64,000 nt of DNA from Tenacibaculum finnmarkense genomovar ulcerans. Its GTDB lineage: Bacteria; Bacteroidota; Bacteroidia; Flavobacteriales; Flavobacteriaceae. The notes beneath the pieces are model-generated. The model saw nothing but the letters and a program-made list of their open reading frames with translations, was not told the origin of the DNA and made no database searches. Positions within the stretch are counted from its first letter, which is position 1. Each line of letters opens with the position of its first letter. The stretch lies in NCBI RefSeq assembly GCF_900239495.1, contig NZ_OENE01000004.1:251218-315217 (forward strand). Direction: 5' to 3'. The position numbers and the translations under genes are program-made. This document shows positions 35,557 to 43,792 of this stretch, piece after piece.

Positions 35557-37836
35557 TTAAATTTTATAACTTAAATTTATTTTGAAATTTCTTTCAGCAC
35601 CAGGAAAAAACTGATAATCATAAATGGCATCTGTAAAGTATAATTTATTGGTAATGTTATTTATATTAACACCAATTCTGATATTGTTTTTTTGATAATA
35701 AATTGCGCCATCAAGCAGTAAATAAGCGGGTAGTGTATATGAATTGTCAGAATTTGTATAATTATCACTCGTATAATTACCTCCAATTCCAAAACCTAAG
35801 CCGTCTTCTAATTCATAATTAACCCATAAGTTTGCTAAATGTTTAGGGGTAAAAGGCAAGGCATTTCCTGCTTTTTTAACCTGTGAATTAGCACCTAATT
35901 TAGCTTCTGTAAAAGCATAGCCAGCTTTAAGATAAACATTTTTTATAGGAGTGTATTCTAAATCAAATTCGATACCTTTCGAGTCAGCTTCTCCAATTTG
36001 AAGGTATTGGTTTACTTTATTTTTTTCAACAATATTGTGTTTTAAAATATAAAAGGTAGACAGGCTAATGTTTAAGGTATTATTTCTTTCAAATTTAAGC
36101 CCTCCTTCTATTTGATATCCTTTTTCAGGATCAAAAATTTCACTGTTAGGAGCAATAGTTCTTGAAGGTTTAAAATAATTAGAATAAGAAGAAAAAATAC
36201 TAAGATTTTTAAGCGGCTGATACACCAAACCAGCTCTATAACTAAAAGCTGTTGAAGGAATTTCTGTTCTGTCGCCCGCTTTAATTAAGGTTCTATCTGC
36301 TTTAATTTTATCCGTAGCATATCTTCCTTTAAAAATATCGTAGCGAATACCAATTAACGCTTTAAAATTATCAGAAATATTCGACCAGTTTTGCCAATAA
36401 AAACCACTATTAAATTCATCTCTTATCTGCACTTTTTGATCAACAGCCTCTATATGCCCTTGGTTCAGAATAGGATTTTGAACAGAAATAGTAGTGTATG
36501 TACCAGGACCAACAACGCTTCCTCTAAACGATTTTCTTTCTAAAATACTTACCGATTGACCAAACAACGATTTGTGTTTTATCTTTCCTGTTTTAAATTG
36601 ATAGCTTACATCTAATTGATTTTGAATGGTATTAGTGGTGTGGTTAAAATAAAAAGGAAACCCTCTAGTTATTGAATCTTTTGCTGCATTAAAAGACAGC
36701 CATTCTGTTGAAAGATAATTAATATCATCATCAGACCATGAAAAATTATTAGTTAATTTTAATTTGTTATTAAACTGATGTTTGTACTTAACTTGCAGGT
36801 CAAAACGTTTGTGTTTCAAATAATCTTGAGGATCGTTATATCGCGTTTTAACATCCATTGCTTTTACAATACTTCCATCTTTATCAACAGGAATTCCTGT
36901 ATCAGTATCATATTTATCATTGTTCGCTTGGAAAGAAATATCTAAAACATCTTTCTTAGTCGGAGTATAATTAACCGCAAAAGAAGCGTTATTCGTATTG
37001 ATGCCAAAATCTCTCCAACCGTTAGATTTAGAAACACCAAAATCTACTCGATATCTTAATTTCTGATTAATAGGGCCTCCCATACCTACCGACATTTCGT
37101 AGGTATCAAAAGAACCATAGGTAGTATTAAATTCGGCAGAAAAAGCGGTGGTTGGTTTTTTACGAATAATATTTATAATTCCGCCTAAAGCAGCGTGCCC
37201 AAACATAACACCAGAAGGACCTTTAAGTATTTCTATACGCTCAACATTGGCTAAATTAGTACTCGGAGCACTTGTAGAAAGATTATGACGTTCATCTCTT
37301 GTACCATCATTTAATAAAACAAAATTATTAAAACCTCGTATTCTAAAAGTTTGAAAACCACCGTATCTATTTATCGGACGAACACCTGTAGCACTTTTAA
37401 CAGCAGTCCCTAAATCATTGGTGTTTCTAATTTTAATCAATTTAGAACTCACGCTATTGGTGGTTAATGGCGCGTCTAAATTTTTTAATTGAAGCTTGTT
37501 TAGTTCAACATATTTTTTTCTTGTACTCGAAATTTCGACCCCTTGTAATTGAACCGATAATGGATGTAAATAAATAATATCGGCTAATTTTTTAAATAAA
37601 ATACTTGTTGATTTGTAGCCGATATATGAAATGTTGATAACATCGTTAGGGTTTCCTGTAATTTTGAAAATCCCTTTATTGTTAGAGCTGGTTCCTTTTT
37701 TAGAATTGTTATTTATAATAGAGGAAAACTCAATAGGTAGCCCGTTTTGTTTATTTAAAAGTTGAACGGATTTTGAATTTTGAGCAATCAGTAAACTGCT
37801 GCTAATTAAAAAAAAAAAAAGTAATTTGAATTTCAT
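35557..37836 (-). CDS. TonB-dependent receptor, siderophore type, under a cobalamin riboswitch
   Basis: 759 residues. Signal peptide MKFKLLFFFLISSSLLIAQ, then a carboxypeptidase-like regulatory domain (residues 25-100, ending ISYIGYKSTSI), a plug with ATGVRPINRYGGFQTFRIRG and RIEILKGPSGVMFGHAALGG, and a barrel ending in NFKINLSYKI. Barrel sequences such as FSYRAGLVYQPLKNLSIFSSYS are those of ferrisiderophore receptors. Yet the leader is a cobalamin riboswitch, so the cargo may be cobalamin, another corrinoid or a cobalt chelate. No TonB-ExbBD or periplasmic partner is adjacent. Confidence 0.9.
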   Translation of the reverse strand: MKFKLLFFFLISSSLLIAQNSKSVQLLNKQNGLPIEFSSIINNNSKKGTSSNNKGIFKITGNPNDVINISYIGYKSTSILFKKLADIIYLHPLSVQLQGVEISSTRKKYVELNKLQLKNLDAPLTTNSVSSKLIKIRNTNDLGTAVKSATGVRPINRYGGFQTFRIRGFNNFVLLNDGTRDERHNLSTSAPSTNLANVERIEILKGPSGVMFGHAALGGIINIIRKKPTTAFSAEFNTTYGSFDTYEMSVGMGGPINQKLRYRVDFGVSKSNGWRDFGINTNNASFAVNYTPTKKDVLDISFQANNDKYDTDTGIPVDKDGSIVKAMDVKTRYNDPQDYLKHKRFDLQVKYKHQFNNKLKLTNNFSWSDDDINYLSTEWLSFNAAKDSITRGFPFYFNHTTNTIQNQLDVSYQFKTGKIKHKSLFGQSVSILERKSFRGSVVGPGTYTTISVQNPILNQGHIEAVDQKVQIRDEFNSGFYWQNWSNISDNFKALIGIRYDIFKGRYATDKIKADRTLIKAGDRTEIPSTAFSYRAGLVYQPLKNLSIFSSYSNYFKPSRTIAPNSEIFDPEKGYQIEGGLKFERNNTLNISLSTFYILKHNIVEKNKVNQYLQIGEADSKGIEFDLEYTPIKNVYLKAGYAFTEAKLGANSQVKKAGNALPFTPKHLANLWVNYELEDGLGFGIGGNYTSDNYTNSDNSYTLPAYLLLDGAIYYQKNNIRIGVNINNITNKLYFTDAIYDYQFFPGAERNFKINLSYKI

Positions 37837-37904
37837 TGAATTTCATTTGTTCAGAAATAAAAATGAAGGGTCATAAGCCTAAAATATAGGCAGTCGAACA
37901 CTTT

Positions 37905-37924
37905 AACTTTTATTCCCGAAAGTT
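37905..37924 (-). promoter_or_regulatory. Post-aptamer hairpin of riboswitch 2
   Basis: Stem AACTTT/AAAGTT with loop CGGGAATA (RNA sense), about 20 bases after the aptamer, matching the hairpin of riboswitch 1. A second small hairpin, GCCTATATTTTAGGC, follows at 37877-37891 before the receptor start. Confidence 0.55.
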
Positions 37925-37939
37925 TAGATTATGTTTTTG

Positions 37940-38088
37940 ATTTAGGCAGGTATCCTGACTCAACTCAAGCAATCATTTACCTTCCCATAGTTTTGCTACA
38001 GTGGTTTTTATTAATGAAGCCTTTAAATAAGTTTTACAGTTGCGGGGACAGCTTTGGATTTACACCAAATTCCCTTTTAATTCTATAT
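37940..38088 (-). ncRNA. Cobalamin riboswitch 2
   Basis: Minus-strand landmarks: AGGGAATTTGGTGTAAATCC, CTGTCCCCGCAACTGTAA, AACCACTG, GGGAAGG and GTCAGGATACCTGCC. It sits about 105 bases before the TonB receptor starting at 37836 and is the paralogue of riboswitch 1. Confidence 0.95.
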
Positions 38089-38125
38089 TCTGATGATCAA
38101 AAAGAATAAGAAACCAAAATCGGCG

Positions 38126-38133
38126 CGAATGTA
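38126..38133 (-). promoter_or_regulatory. -7-like promoter element before riboswitch 2
   Basis: TACATTCG, one base from TAnnTTTG, at the same place relative to the aptamer as in riboswitch 1 and with the same TTTTAAGTCAAAAAA upstream block, which overlaps the end of the ATPase gene. Confidence 0.5.
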
Positions 38134-38148
38134 TCGTTTTTTTTTGAC

Positions 38149-38676
38149 TTAAAAGATAAAATCTAAAATGAGTTTTTTTCTTTTTATAGCCGAAAAACGA
38201 GGTAGTATAATGATTTTAAAGCCTTTACTTTTATAGTGTTCTAAAAGTGATTTTTCTAATTTCAAACAATAGTCAAATTCTTGTAATCGCTGTGGATCTT
38301 GTTGGTAAATAGCAAACCAAGTAGGGGTAAAAAACACGGTTTTGTGGTAATTTTTTTTATAGCAGAAATTTTTTAAATAATCAGGTATTTCTTTTTTTTC
38401 TACGGATAAATACGCTTCTAAATCTAACACCGACCGATCACAAAATTGGGCATCCGAAGTTAATAATTCTTGTTTTGTACGGGTAAAAACTAGCTCAGCA
38501 AAACGATTGATATTATGCCAAGGCATGCCGTTTCGGTTATTTTGTTGTTCCTCTGTAATTACCTTTCTTGAAACTTCATCCATACAAGAAAAGCTGTTTT
38601 TTAAAAGATTAATCAAGGTTGTTTTACCTGTGCCAGGAGCGCCAGTAATAATGTATTTCTTGAGGTTTTTAGGCAT
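38149..38676 (-). CDS. Small AAA-type P-loop ATPase of the B12 locus
   Basis: 175 residues. Walker A GAPGTGKTTLINLL opens the protein; SCMDEVSRKVITEEQ and FCDRSVLDLEAYL resemble AAA_28-type P-loop kinases or ATPases. The last third has FTPTWFAIYQQDPQRLQEFD. It starts two bases after cbiB ends and its 3' end holds the promoter region of riboswitch 2, so it belongs to the cobC-cbiB transcript. Its role is not known; a kinase-like step of the nucleotide loop arm, where cobU/cobP is missing here, is a speculation. Confidence 0.75.
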   Translation of the reverse strand: MPKNLKKYIITGAPGTGKTTLINLLKNSFSCMDEVSRKVITEEQQNNRNGMPWHNINRFAELVFTRTKQELLTSDAQFCDRSVLDLEAYLSVEKKEIPDYLKNFCYKKNYHKTVFFTPTWFAIYQQDPQRLQEFDYCLKLEKSLLEHYKSKGFKIIILPRFSAIKRKKLILDFIF

Positions 38677-38678
38677 CT

Positions 38679-39617
38679 TTAATCAATAAAAAATAAGAAT
38701 ATAGCAATAATTAAAAGACAAAAAAGAAGGCTTACTTTATAATTAATTTTGTGAACTATTTTAATTTCTTCGTGTTTAATTATTCGGTTATTAGTTCCGA
38801 TAAAAGGTTTTTCAACTAATTTACCATGATAATAATTGGAGCCTCCAAATTGGCAATTTAAAATATACGCCAAAGCAGCTTCAGGATATCCCGCATTTGG
38901 GCTACTGTGCTTTTTTCCTTGTTTAAAAACAGTAGAAATTCCACTAATTTTATTTTGAACAACGAGCATTAGTATTGCAGTAATTCGTGCAGGAATATAA
39001 TTAGCAACATCATCTAATTTTGCGGCAAATTTCCCGAACCAAAAATACCGATCACTTTTATAACCAATCATAGAATCGAAAGTATTGATCATTTTATACG
39101 CCATTGCACCAGGAACACCGAAAATCAAAAAATAAAATAAGGGCGCAATAACACCATCGCTTAAATTTTCCGACATGGTTTCAAAAGTAGCAATTCTGAT
39201 TTGTTGTTCGTTTAAATTGGTGGTTTCTCGCCCAACAATCCACGATAAACGTTTTCTTCCAGCTTCTAAACCTTCCTTTTTTAAGGTATTAAAAACAGCA
39301 TATCCTTCTTTAACTAAGGTTTTATTGGCAAGACAATAAAATAACATCAGTACTGAAAATATGTTCGCTAAAATTTTAAAATCGGCAGCATTTAGCCATT
39401 TAATAATGAAATATGGAGCGATAAAAGAAATACTCACTAAAAAAATGCTTAAAAAAGCCCCTTTTAAAAATTGATTATTTTTTTTGTTAAGCCATTTTTC
39501 ACCCAAAGAAATACTGTTTCCAAAAGCGATAATAAGATGCGGTAATTTTTTTGGATCGCCAAAAAGTACATCCAACAAAAAAGCACTTATTAAAATATAA
39601 ATTGCGTTTAAAGCCAT
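38679..39617 (-). CDS. cbiB: Adenosylcobinamide-phosphate synthase
   Basis: 312 residues, membrane protein with about five helices. It joins aminopropanol phosphate to adenosylcobyric acid. LLDVLFGDPKKLPHLI is the N-terminal signature; WIVGRETTNLNEQQI, ETMSENLSDGVIAPLFYF, and NAGYPEAALAYILNCQFGG follow in family order. It overlaps the upstream aminotransferase-like gene by 10 bases, fitting a shared aminopropanol branch. Also called cobD in the aerobic nomenclature. Confidence 0.95.
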   Translation of the reverse strand: MALNAIYILISAFLLDVLFGDPKKLPHLIIAFGNSISLGEKWLNKKNNQFLKGAFLSIFLVSISFIAPYFIIKWLNAADFKILANIFSVLMLFYCLANKTLVKEGYAVFNTLKKEGLEAGRKRLSWIVGRETTNLNEQQIRIATFETMSENLSDGVIAPLFYFLIFGVPGAMAYKMINTFDSMIGYKSDRYFWFGKFAAKLDDVANYIPARITAILMLVVQNKISGISTVFKQGKKHSSPNAGYPEAALAYILNCQFGGSNYYHGKLVEKPFIGTNNRIIKHEEIKIVHKINYKVSLLFCLLIIAIFLFFID

Positions 39618-40618
39618 TCTTTTAATGCGTTAATTAAAATGTTATTAGCCGATTTACTTTGTGTCGATAATCGAATATATTCGCCGTTTAGTTTTTTAAA
39701 ATTAGTAGCATCTCTAATTAAAATTTGATGATTTATAATTAAATATTCTTTTAAATCCTTGGCTTTTTTATCATTTAAAATTTCTACTAAAAAATAAGAG
39801 GTATTGCTTTTACAAACTTTAATCCCTTTTAAAATAGATAATTCTTTTTGGAATTGTATTGTTTCTGCAATTAATTCCGCAGCATTAAATTGAAGTGTTT
39901 TATAATTATTAAAAATAAATTCACCCGCTTTTACTGCCAATAAATTAACACTCCAAGGCATTTTTAATTTTAAAAGTGATGTTATTAATCTATCCGAAGA
40001 AATAAGATATCCTAAACGCAAACCAGGAATGGTAAATGTTTTTGTCAATGAACGAACGATTATTAAATTATCAAACTCTTTGATTAATGAAACAATTGAT
40101 GTTGCACTGTTTGTAAACTCGATATAAGCTTCATCAATAACAAAAATAGTAGTTGGTTTTTGTTTAAAAAAGGCTGTTAATTCTTCGGATGAAAAAATAG
40201 CTCCCGTAGGATTATTAGGGTTACAAATAAAAATAAGGTCGGCAGTTGTTTGGTTTATTTTATCCCTAGAAATTAATTGATAATCTAATTTAAAAATTTT
40301 ACAAGAATCCTCATATTCTGAAAAAGTAGGTGTAACAATAGCGGCTTTTTTATCAGAAAATAATTGAGCAATCAAATAAAAAGCTTCCGTAGCACCGTTT
40401 GTAAATAAAAAATTTTCGCTGTTTAAGTCAAATTTTTTAGCCGCCAAAATATTTAATTCGCTAGCAGTAGGCGAGGGGTAACTTTGAATTAAAGGAACAC
40501 TTTTTGAAATATGCGACAGTAATATTTCAGGGCATCCTTTATAATATACGTTCGAGCTAAAATTGTGCTTAATTTCTCCTTTAATTAAATGAAGATCATC
40601 TCCATGTCCGTTTAACAT
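39608..40618 (-). CDS. cobC: Threonine-phosphate decarboxylase-like PLP enzyme
   Basis: 336 residues, fold type I aminotransferase. FLFTNGATEAFYLIAQ, FICNPNNPTGAIF, FVIDEAYIEF, and the PLP Lys in VRSLTKTFTIPGLRLGY. Within the family, histidinol-phosphate aminotransferase and L-threonine-phosphate decarboxylase (CobC of the aerobic and CobD of the Salmonella naming) are close; the overlap with cbiB makes the decarboxylase, which makes aminopropanol phosphate, far more likely. The N-terminal HGDDLHL fits the HGG(N/D) opening of these decarboxylases. Confidence 0.88.
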   Translation of the reverse strand: MLNGHGDDLHLIKGEIKHNFSSNVYYKGCPEILLSHISKSVPLIQSYPSPTASELNILAAKKFDLNSENFLFTNGATEAFYLIAQLFSDKKAAIVTPTFSEYEDSCKIFKLDYQLISRDKINQTTADLIFICNPNNPTGAIFSSEELTAFFKQKPTTIFVIDEAYIEFTNSATSIVSLIKEFDNLIIVRSLTKTFTIPGLRLGYLISSDRLITSLLKLKMPWSVNLLAVKAGEFIFNNYKTLQFNAAELIAETIQFQKELSILKGIKVCKSNTSYFLVEILNDKKAKDLKEYLIINHQILIRDATNFKKLNGEYIRLSTQSKSANNILINALKEWL

Positions 40619-40638
40619 TATTTTTGTTTTTAATTTTA

Positions 40639-40888
40639 GAACCTCTTTAAATTCTATTCAATAATAATTTTTTTGACAAAAAACTGTCAGTTCGAGTGAT
40701 TTTTTTTCTTCAAAAAAATTGTATCGAGAACTTTTTTAGCTTGAAAGTCAATCAAAAATCATATAAAAGAATTCAAATTCTCGATACAATTTTAATTCCT
40801 TTTAGTCATTAAAATCACTCGAATTGACAAATTCAATTTCCTATATTTATACTACAAAACTTTTTTACATGAAATTTAAACAGGCTCT
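40639..40888. repeat. Outer dispersed element interrupted by a long hairpin
   Basis: The outer element ends are AACCTCTTTAAATTCTATTC (left, decayed) and AATTTAAACAGGCTCT (40873-40888). Its interior is split: TTGACAAA ends the left part (40673-40680) and TTGACAAATTCAATTTCC resumes at 40824. Between them lies the 146-base long hairpin (40684-40829): CTGTCAGTTCGAGTGATTTT ... AAAATCACTCGAATTGACA, with TTGTATCGAGAA / TTCTCGATACAA nested. The uninterrupted version is at 23829-23914. It fills the gap between cobC and cobQ. Confidence 0.88.
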
Positions 40889-42369
40889 TAGTGTGTACTG
40901 TTTTTAATAATGGCTTTCATATCTAAATTTTGGTCAATCCAATCGGCTAATTTATCAAATTGAATTGCTTTAAAAGCTTTGTAATTTTTGGCTTTTTCGG
41001 TCGGATATTTTAACTGTAATAAATCGGTTACTATTTCTTGATTGTCAAAAATACCGTGTAAATAGGTTCCCCAACTTTTATTTCCGTCAAAATAACCTTC
41101 TTCTTGCTTTTTTTCTTGACTGCTTTTTTTATTGATGAAATAATTTAGATGCTTATTTTTCGGAACAATAGTTTCGCCCATATGAATTTCATAACCCTCA
41201 CAAGGTTCTTTTTTATCTTTGAAATAAAAATTACGCTGTATGGTTTGCTTGGTTTTCGAAAGTGTCGTTTCAATATCAAATAAACCCAAGCCTACTTCCG
41301 ATTTAATGTTACTTTCGACCCCAAAAGGGTCGTTAATTGTTTTACCTAGTATTTGATATCCGCCACAAATCCCCAAAACAGGAATGTGTTTGTATTGTTC
41401 TTTAATAACAGTATCTAAACCTTCTTTTTTTAAAGCGATTAAATCTTCAATCGTATTTTTTGTGCCTGGAATAATAAGTACATCGGCTTTTTTTAATTCT
41501 TCGGAATTTCTTGTAAAATAGACATTGATAAGCGGTTCTTGTTCTAATGCCTGAAAATCGGTATAATTAGACATATAATGAAGTTTTACAACCGCAATAT
41601 TTAATTTATTTTCGGTAGCTGTTGTCGCTCTTTTATTTAATGCAACAGAATCTTCTTCTTCAATAATAATATCTGTAGCATAGGGTAAAATTCCTAATAT
41701 AGGAACATTTGTAAGCTCTTCTAATTTCTTTTTTCCTTCGATAAATAAATCAGGATCGCCTCTAAATTTATTAATTATAATACCTTTTATAAGTTTGCGT
41801 TCCCATGGTTCAAGCAGTTCAATAGTACCATAAACACTACCAAAAACGCCACCTTTATCAATATCGGCAATTAAATAAACACAAGCATTTGCTGCTGCTG
41901 CCATGGGCATATTTACAATATCTCGATGTTTTAAATTTAATTCACTGATACTTCCTGCACCTTCCATAACAATAGGATTGTGTTTTGATGCTAATTTTTT
42001 AAAGGCTTTTTTAGCTTCTTCAAATAGTTGTTTTTTATTATCGCCTAAAAAATATTCTTTTGCGGTTTGATTACCAATTGGTTTTCCGTGTAAAACAATT
42101 TGTGATTTATTTAAAGAAGATGGCTTTAATAAAATCGGATTCATTTCTACAGATGGCGAAATACCACAGGCTTCAGCTTGTACCGCTTGCGCTCTTCCAA
42201 TTTCAAGATTATCGGGCGTAGAAAAACTATTTAACGACATATTTTGCGCTTTAAAAGGCGCGGGATTATATCCTTTTTGTTTGAGCCACCTACAAATTCC
42301 TGTAGTTATCCAGCTTTTACCAACATCAGAGCCTGTGCCGACTAACATTATAGGGTGTAGGTTTTTCAT
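40888..42369 (-). CDS. cobQ: Cobyric acid synthase
   Basis: About 493 residues from the ATG at 42369; a GTG at 42387 overlaps the promoter and is less likely. It amidates the b, d, e and g carboxylates with glutamine and ATP. The N-terminal P-loop is MLVGTGSDVGKSWITTG, with PFKAQNMSLNSF and VMEGAGSISELNL; the C-terminal triad glutaminase has VLGICGGYQILG and the His in YLHGIFDN. It is the first gene of the minus-strand B12 block and is separated from cobC by about 270 bases of repeats. Confidence 0.95.
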   Translation of the reverse strand: MKNLHPIMLVGTGSDVGKSWITTGICRWLKQKGYNPAPFKAQNMSLNSFSTPDNLEIGRAQAVQAEACGISPSVEMNPILLKPSSLNKSQIVLHGKPIGNQTAKEYFLGDNKKQLFEEAKKAFKKLASKHNPIVMEGAGSISELNLKHRDIVNMPMAAAANACVYLIADIDKGGVFGSVYGTIELLEPWERKLIKGIIINKFRGDPDLFIEGKKKLEELTNVPILGILPYATDIIIEEEDSVALNKRATTATENKLNIAVVKLHYMSNYTDFQALEQEPLINVYFTRNSEELKKADVLIIPGTKNTIEDLIALKKEGLDTVIKEQYKHIPVLGICGGYQILGKTINDPFGVESNIKSEVGLGLFDIETTLSKTKQTIQRNFYFKDKKEPCEGYEIHMGETIVPKNKHLNYFINKKSSQEKKQEEGYFDGNKSWGTYLHGIFDNQEIVTDLLQLKYPTEKAKNYKAFKAIQFDKLADWIDQNLDMKAIIKNSTH

Positions 42370-42386
42370 TTTATTTTTTTGAAGCA

Positions 42387-42394
42387 CAAAAATA
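42387..42394 (-). promoter_or_regulatory. -7 promoter element of cobQ
   Basis: TATTTTTG on the minus strand, an exact TAnnTTTG, 17 bases upstream of the ATG at 42369. It supports the ATG rather than the GTG at 42387 as the start. Confidence 0.55.
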
Positions 42395-42450
42395 TTGAAT
42401 AAAATATAGATTGTGTATTATTTGGTTAGGGTTTTTGTGTTTTACTGTAG

Positions 42451-42468
42451 AGACGCGATTTATCGCGG
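42451..42468. repeat. REP-like hairpin CGCGATTTATCGCG
   Basis: CGCGA-TTTA-TCGCG preceded by GTAGAGA, between cobQ and the transposase remnant. Related hairpins occur at 42519, 53381 and 53511, and weaker ones at 45821 and 53461. Confidence 0.8.
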
Positions 42469-42500
42469 CTATTTAACGGAATCTATTAATCGTGAATTTA

Positions 42501-42842
42501 TTATGTGAGAATTATTATGTGAGACGCGATAAATCGCATCTGTACGAATGATTCGGAAATATCTGATGAAAATTTATCAATAATTAATATACCGTGCATA
42601 TGATTGGGCATAATTATAAAGTTACCTAATGTAATGAACGAAAAACGATTAGGAATTTCAAGCCAATATTTTTTAGCCAATTCTCCGATATCATTAAGCA
42701 GCATTTCTTTATTTTTTATAGCGCCAAAATAATGCTGGTTCTGCGCAGTGCAGATGGTTATAAAATAAGCTCCATTATTTCCATAATCCCAATTTTGTAA
42801 ACGAGCCGATAGTATGCGGTATTTATCCTTAAATTTATCCAT
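42501..42842 (-). pseudogene. Truncated REP-associated tyrosine transposase (RAYT)
   Basis: 113 residues against about 180-220 for intact relatives. The N-terminal YRILSARLQNWDYGNNGAYF, TICTAQNQHYFG and the HUH-type IIMPNHMHGILIID are those of the Y1 transposase family linked to REP elements. After DKFSSDISESFV the frame runs straight into a REP copy, which encodes QMRFIASHI, and stops. The catalytic Tyr region is missing, so the protein should be inactive. It is flanked by REP hairpins at 42451 and 42519. Confidence 0.85.
42519..42546. repeat. REP-like hairpin overlapping the transposase 3' end
   Basis: GTGAGACGCGATAAATCGCA followed by TCTGTACG; in the minus-strand sense it reads GATGCGATTTATCGCGTCTC, inverted with respect to the copy at 42451. 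It supplies the last coding bases of the transposase remnant. Confidence 0.8.
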
Positions 42843-43183
42843 TTTTATTGATGGTATTTATGGGTATAGTGTATATATGTACGATTTATGTCGCGTAAAT
42901 ATGTATGTGCCTAACAGTTTATCAACAATAAATAAAATAACCACATCAATCATAAAAGTCTTTGTTTTTTAAAAAGATCATCTTCCTTTTTTATCCACAG
43001 AAACAACACAATTAATCATCTCTCTACCGAATAATCTATTTACGGGTAATACAGTATCTTTGTGGCGTTCAATTTTTAAATAGTAAAAAACAAGCTTTTT
43101 TTAAGTGTTGTATTTTTTATCAACCTTTATAACTGTTTTATTTTACTTAATTTCATTTAAAACGAACATAAATAAAAAATAAA
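42843..43183. other. Intergenic region with a promoter, no gene seen
   Basis: A+T-rich gap between the divergent transposase remnant and the TPR-like gene. Stops occur in all frames. The only signal noted is the -7 element at 43055. Confidence 0.6.
43055..43062 (+). promoter_or_regulatory. -7 promoter element of the TPR-like gene
   Basis: TATCTTTG, an exact TAnnTTTG, 121 bases before the ATG at 43184, leaving a 5' leader of about 115 bases. Confidence 0.55.
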
Positions 43184-43750
43184 ATGGGAACAGTACCAAA
43201 TAATTATGTTTTTAAAGCATTAGATTCTTTTAATTACGATACAGAAGAAACCATGGAGGCTTTAAATTATGCCTTGTCTTACGATGCCGAAAATACGATG
43301 GCATTAACATTAATGGGACGTATATACAGTGAAAAATTATACGATTATCAAGAAGGAATTAACTACTTCAAACAAGTATTGGCGATTAAAATAAATGCTT
43401 TTGAAGTATATGAACCTTTTATAAACGCCTTGTTGTGGAATGAAGATGTAAAAGAAGCAGCTGATTTTATTGACTTTGCTTTAACTATAAAAGGCGCTGA
43501 TAAAGCGGTTTTATACACCAAAAAATCAGTACTTTATGAGAAATTGAAAAAATATAAAAAGGCTTTGTGTTTTATTAAAAAAGCAAAAACCTATACTTTC
43601 AATACGCCTTTTATGGAAATAATTACCGAACAAAAAAAACGTATTAAAGATAAGATGCCGAAAAAAAAGGTTAAAAAAAAGAAAGCATCCGAAGCAAAGA
43701 AAACCACTGATAAAGTTGTGGAAGCTAAAAATGAAGCGCAATTAGATTAA
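43184..43750 (+). CDS. TPR-like cytoplasmic protein with Lys-rich tail
   Basis: 188 residues, no signal peptide or membrane segment. Helical pairs such as ALNYALSYDAENTMALTLMG and EGINYFKQVLAIKINAFEVY look like tetratricopeptide repeats (three to four units, residues 15-150). The tail from about 152 is very basic (DKMPKKKVKKKKASEAKKTT). Such small TPR proteins are common in flavobacteria without a known role. The Tet(M)-like gene starts 42 bases downstream on the same strand and could be co-transcribed. Confidence 0.8.
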   Translation: MGTVPNNYVFKALDSFNYDTEETMEALNYALSYDAENTMALTLMGRIYSEKLYDYQEGINYFKQVLAIKINAFEVYEPFINALLWNEDVKEAADFIDFALTIKGADKAVLYTKKSVLYEKLKKYKKALCFIKKAKTYTFNTPFMEIITEQKKRIKDKMPKKKVKKKKASEAKKTTDKVVEAKNEAQLD

Positions 43751-43792
43751 TTTAAAACACCGCTTTTAAGCAATTTTATAAGTGTATATTTT

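Noticed and set aside
42843..43183. Possible tRNA or small RNA gene in the 340-base gap
   Set aside because: No cloverleaf or stable hairpin could be traced by eye; only a promoter element was supported.
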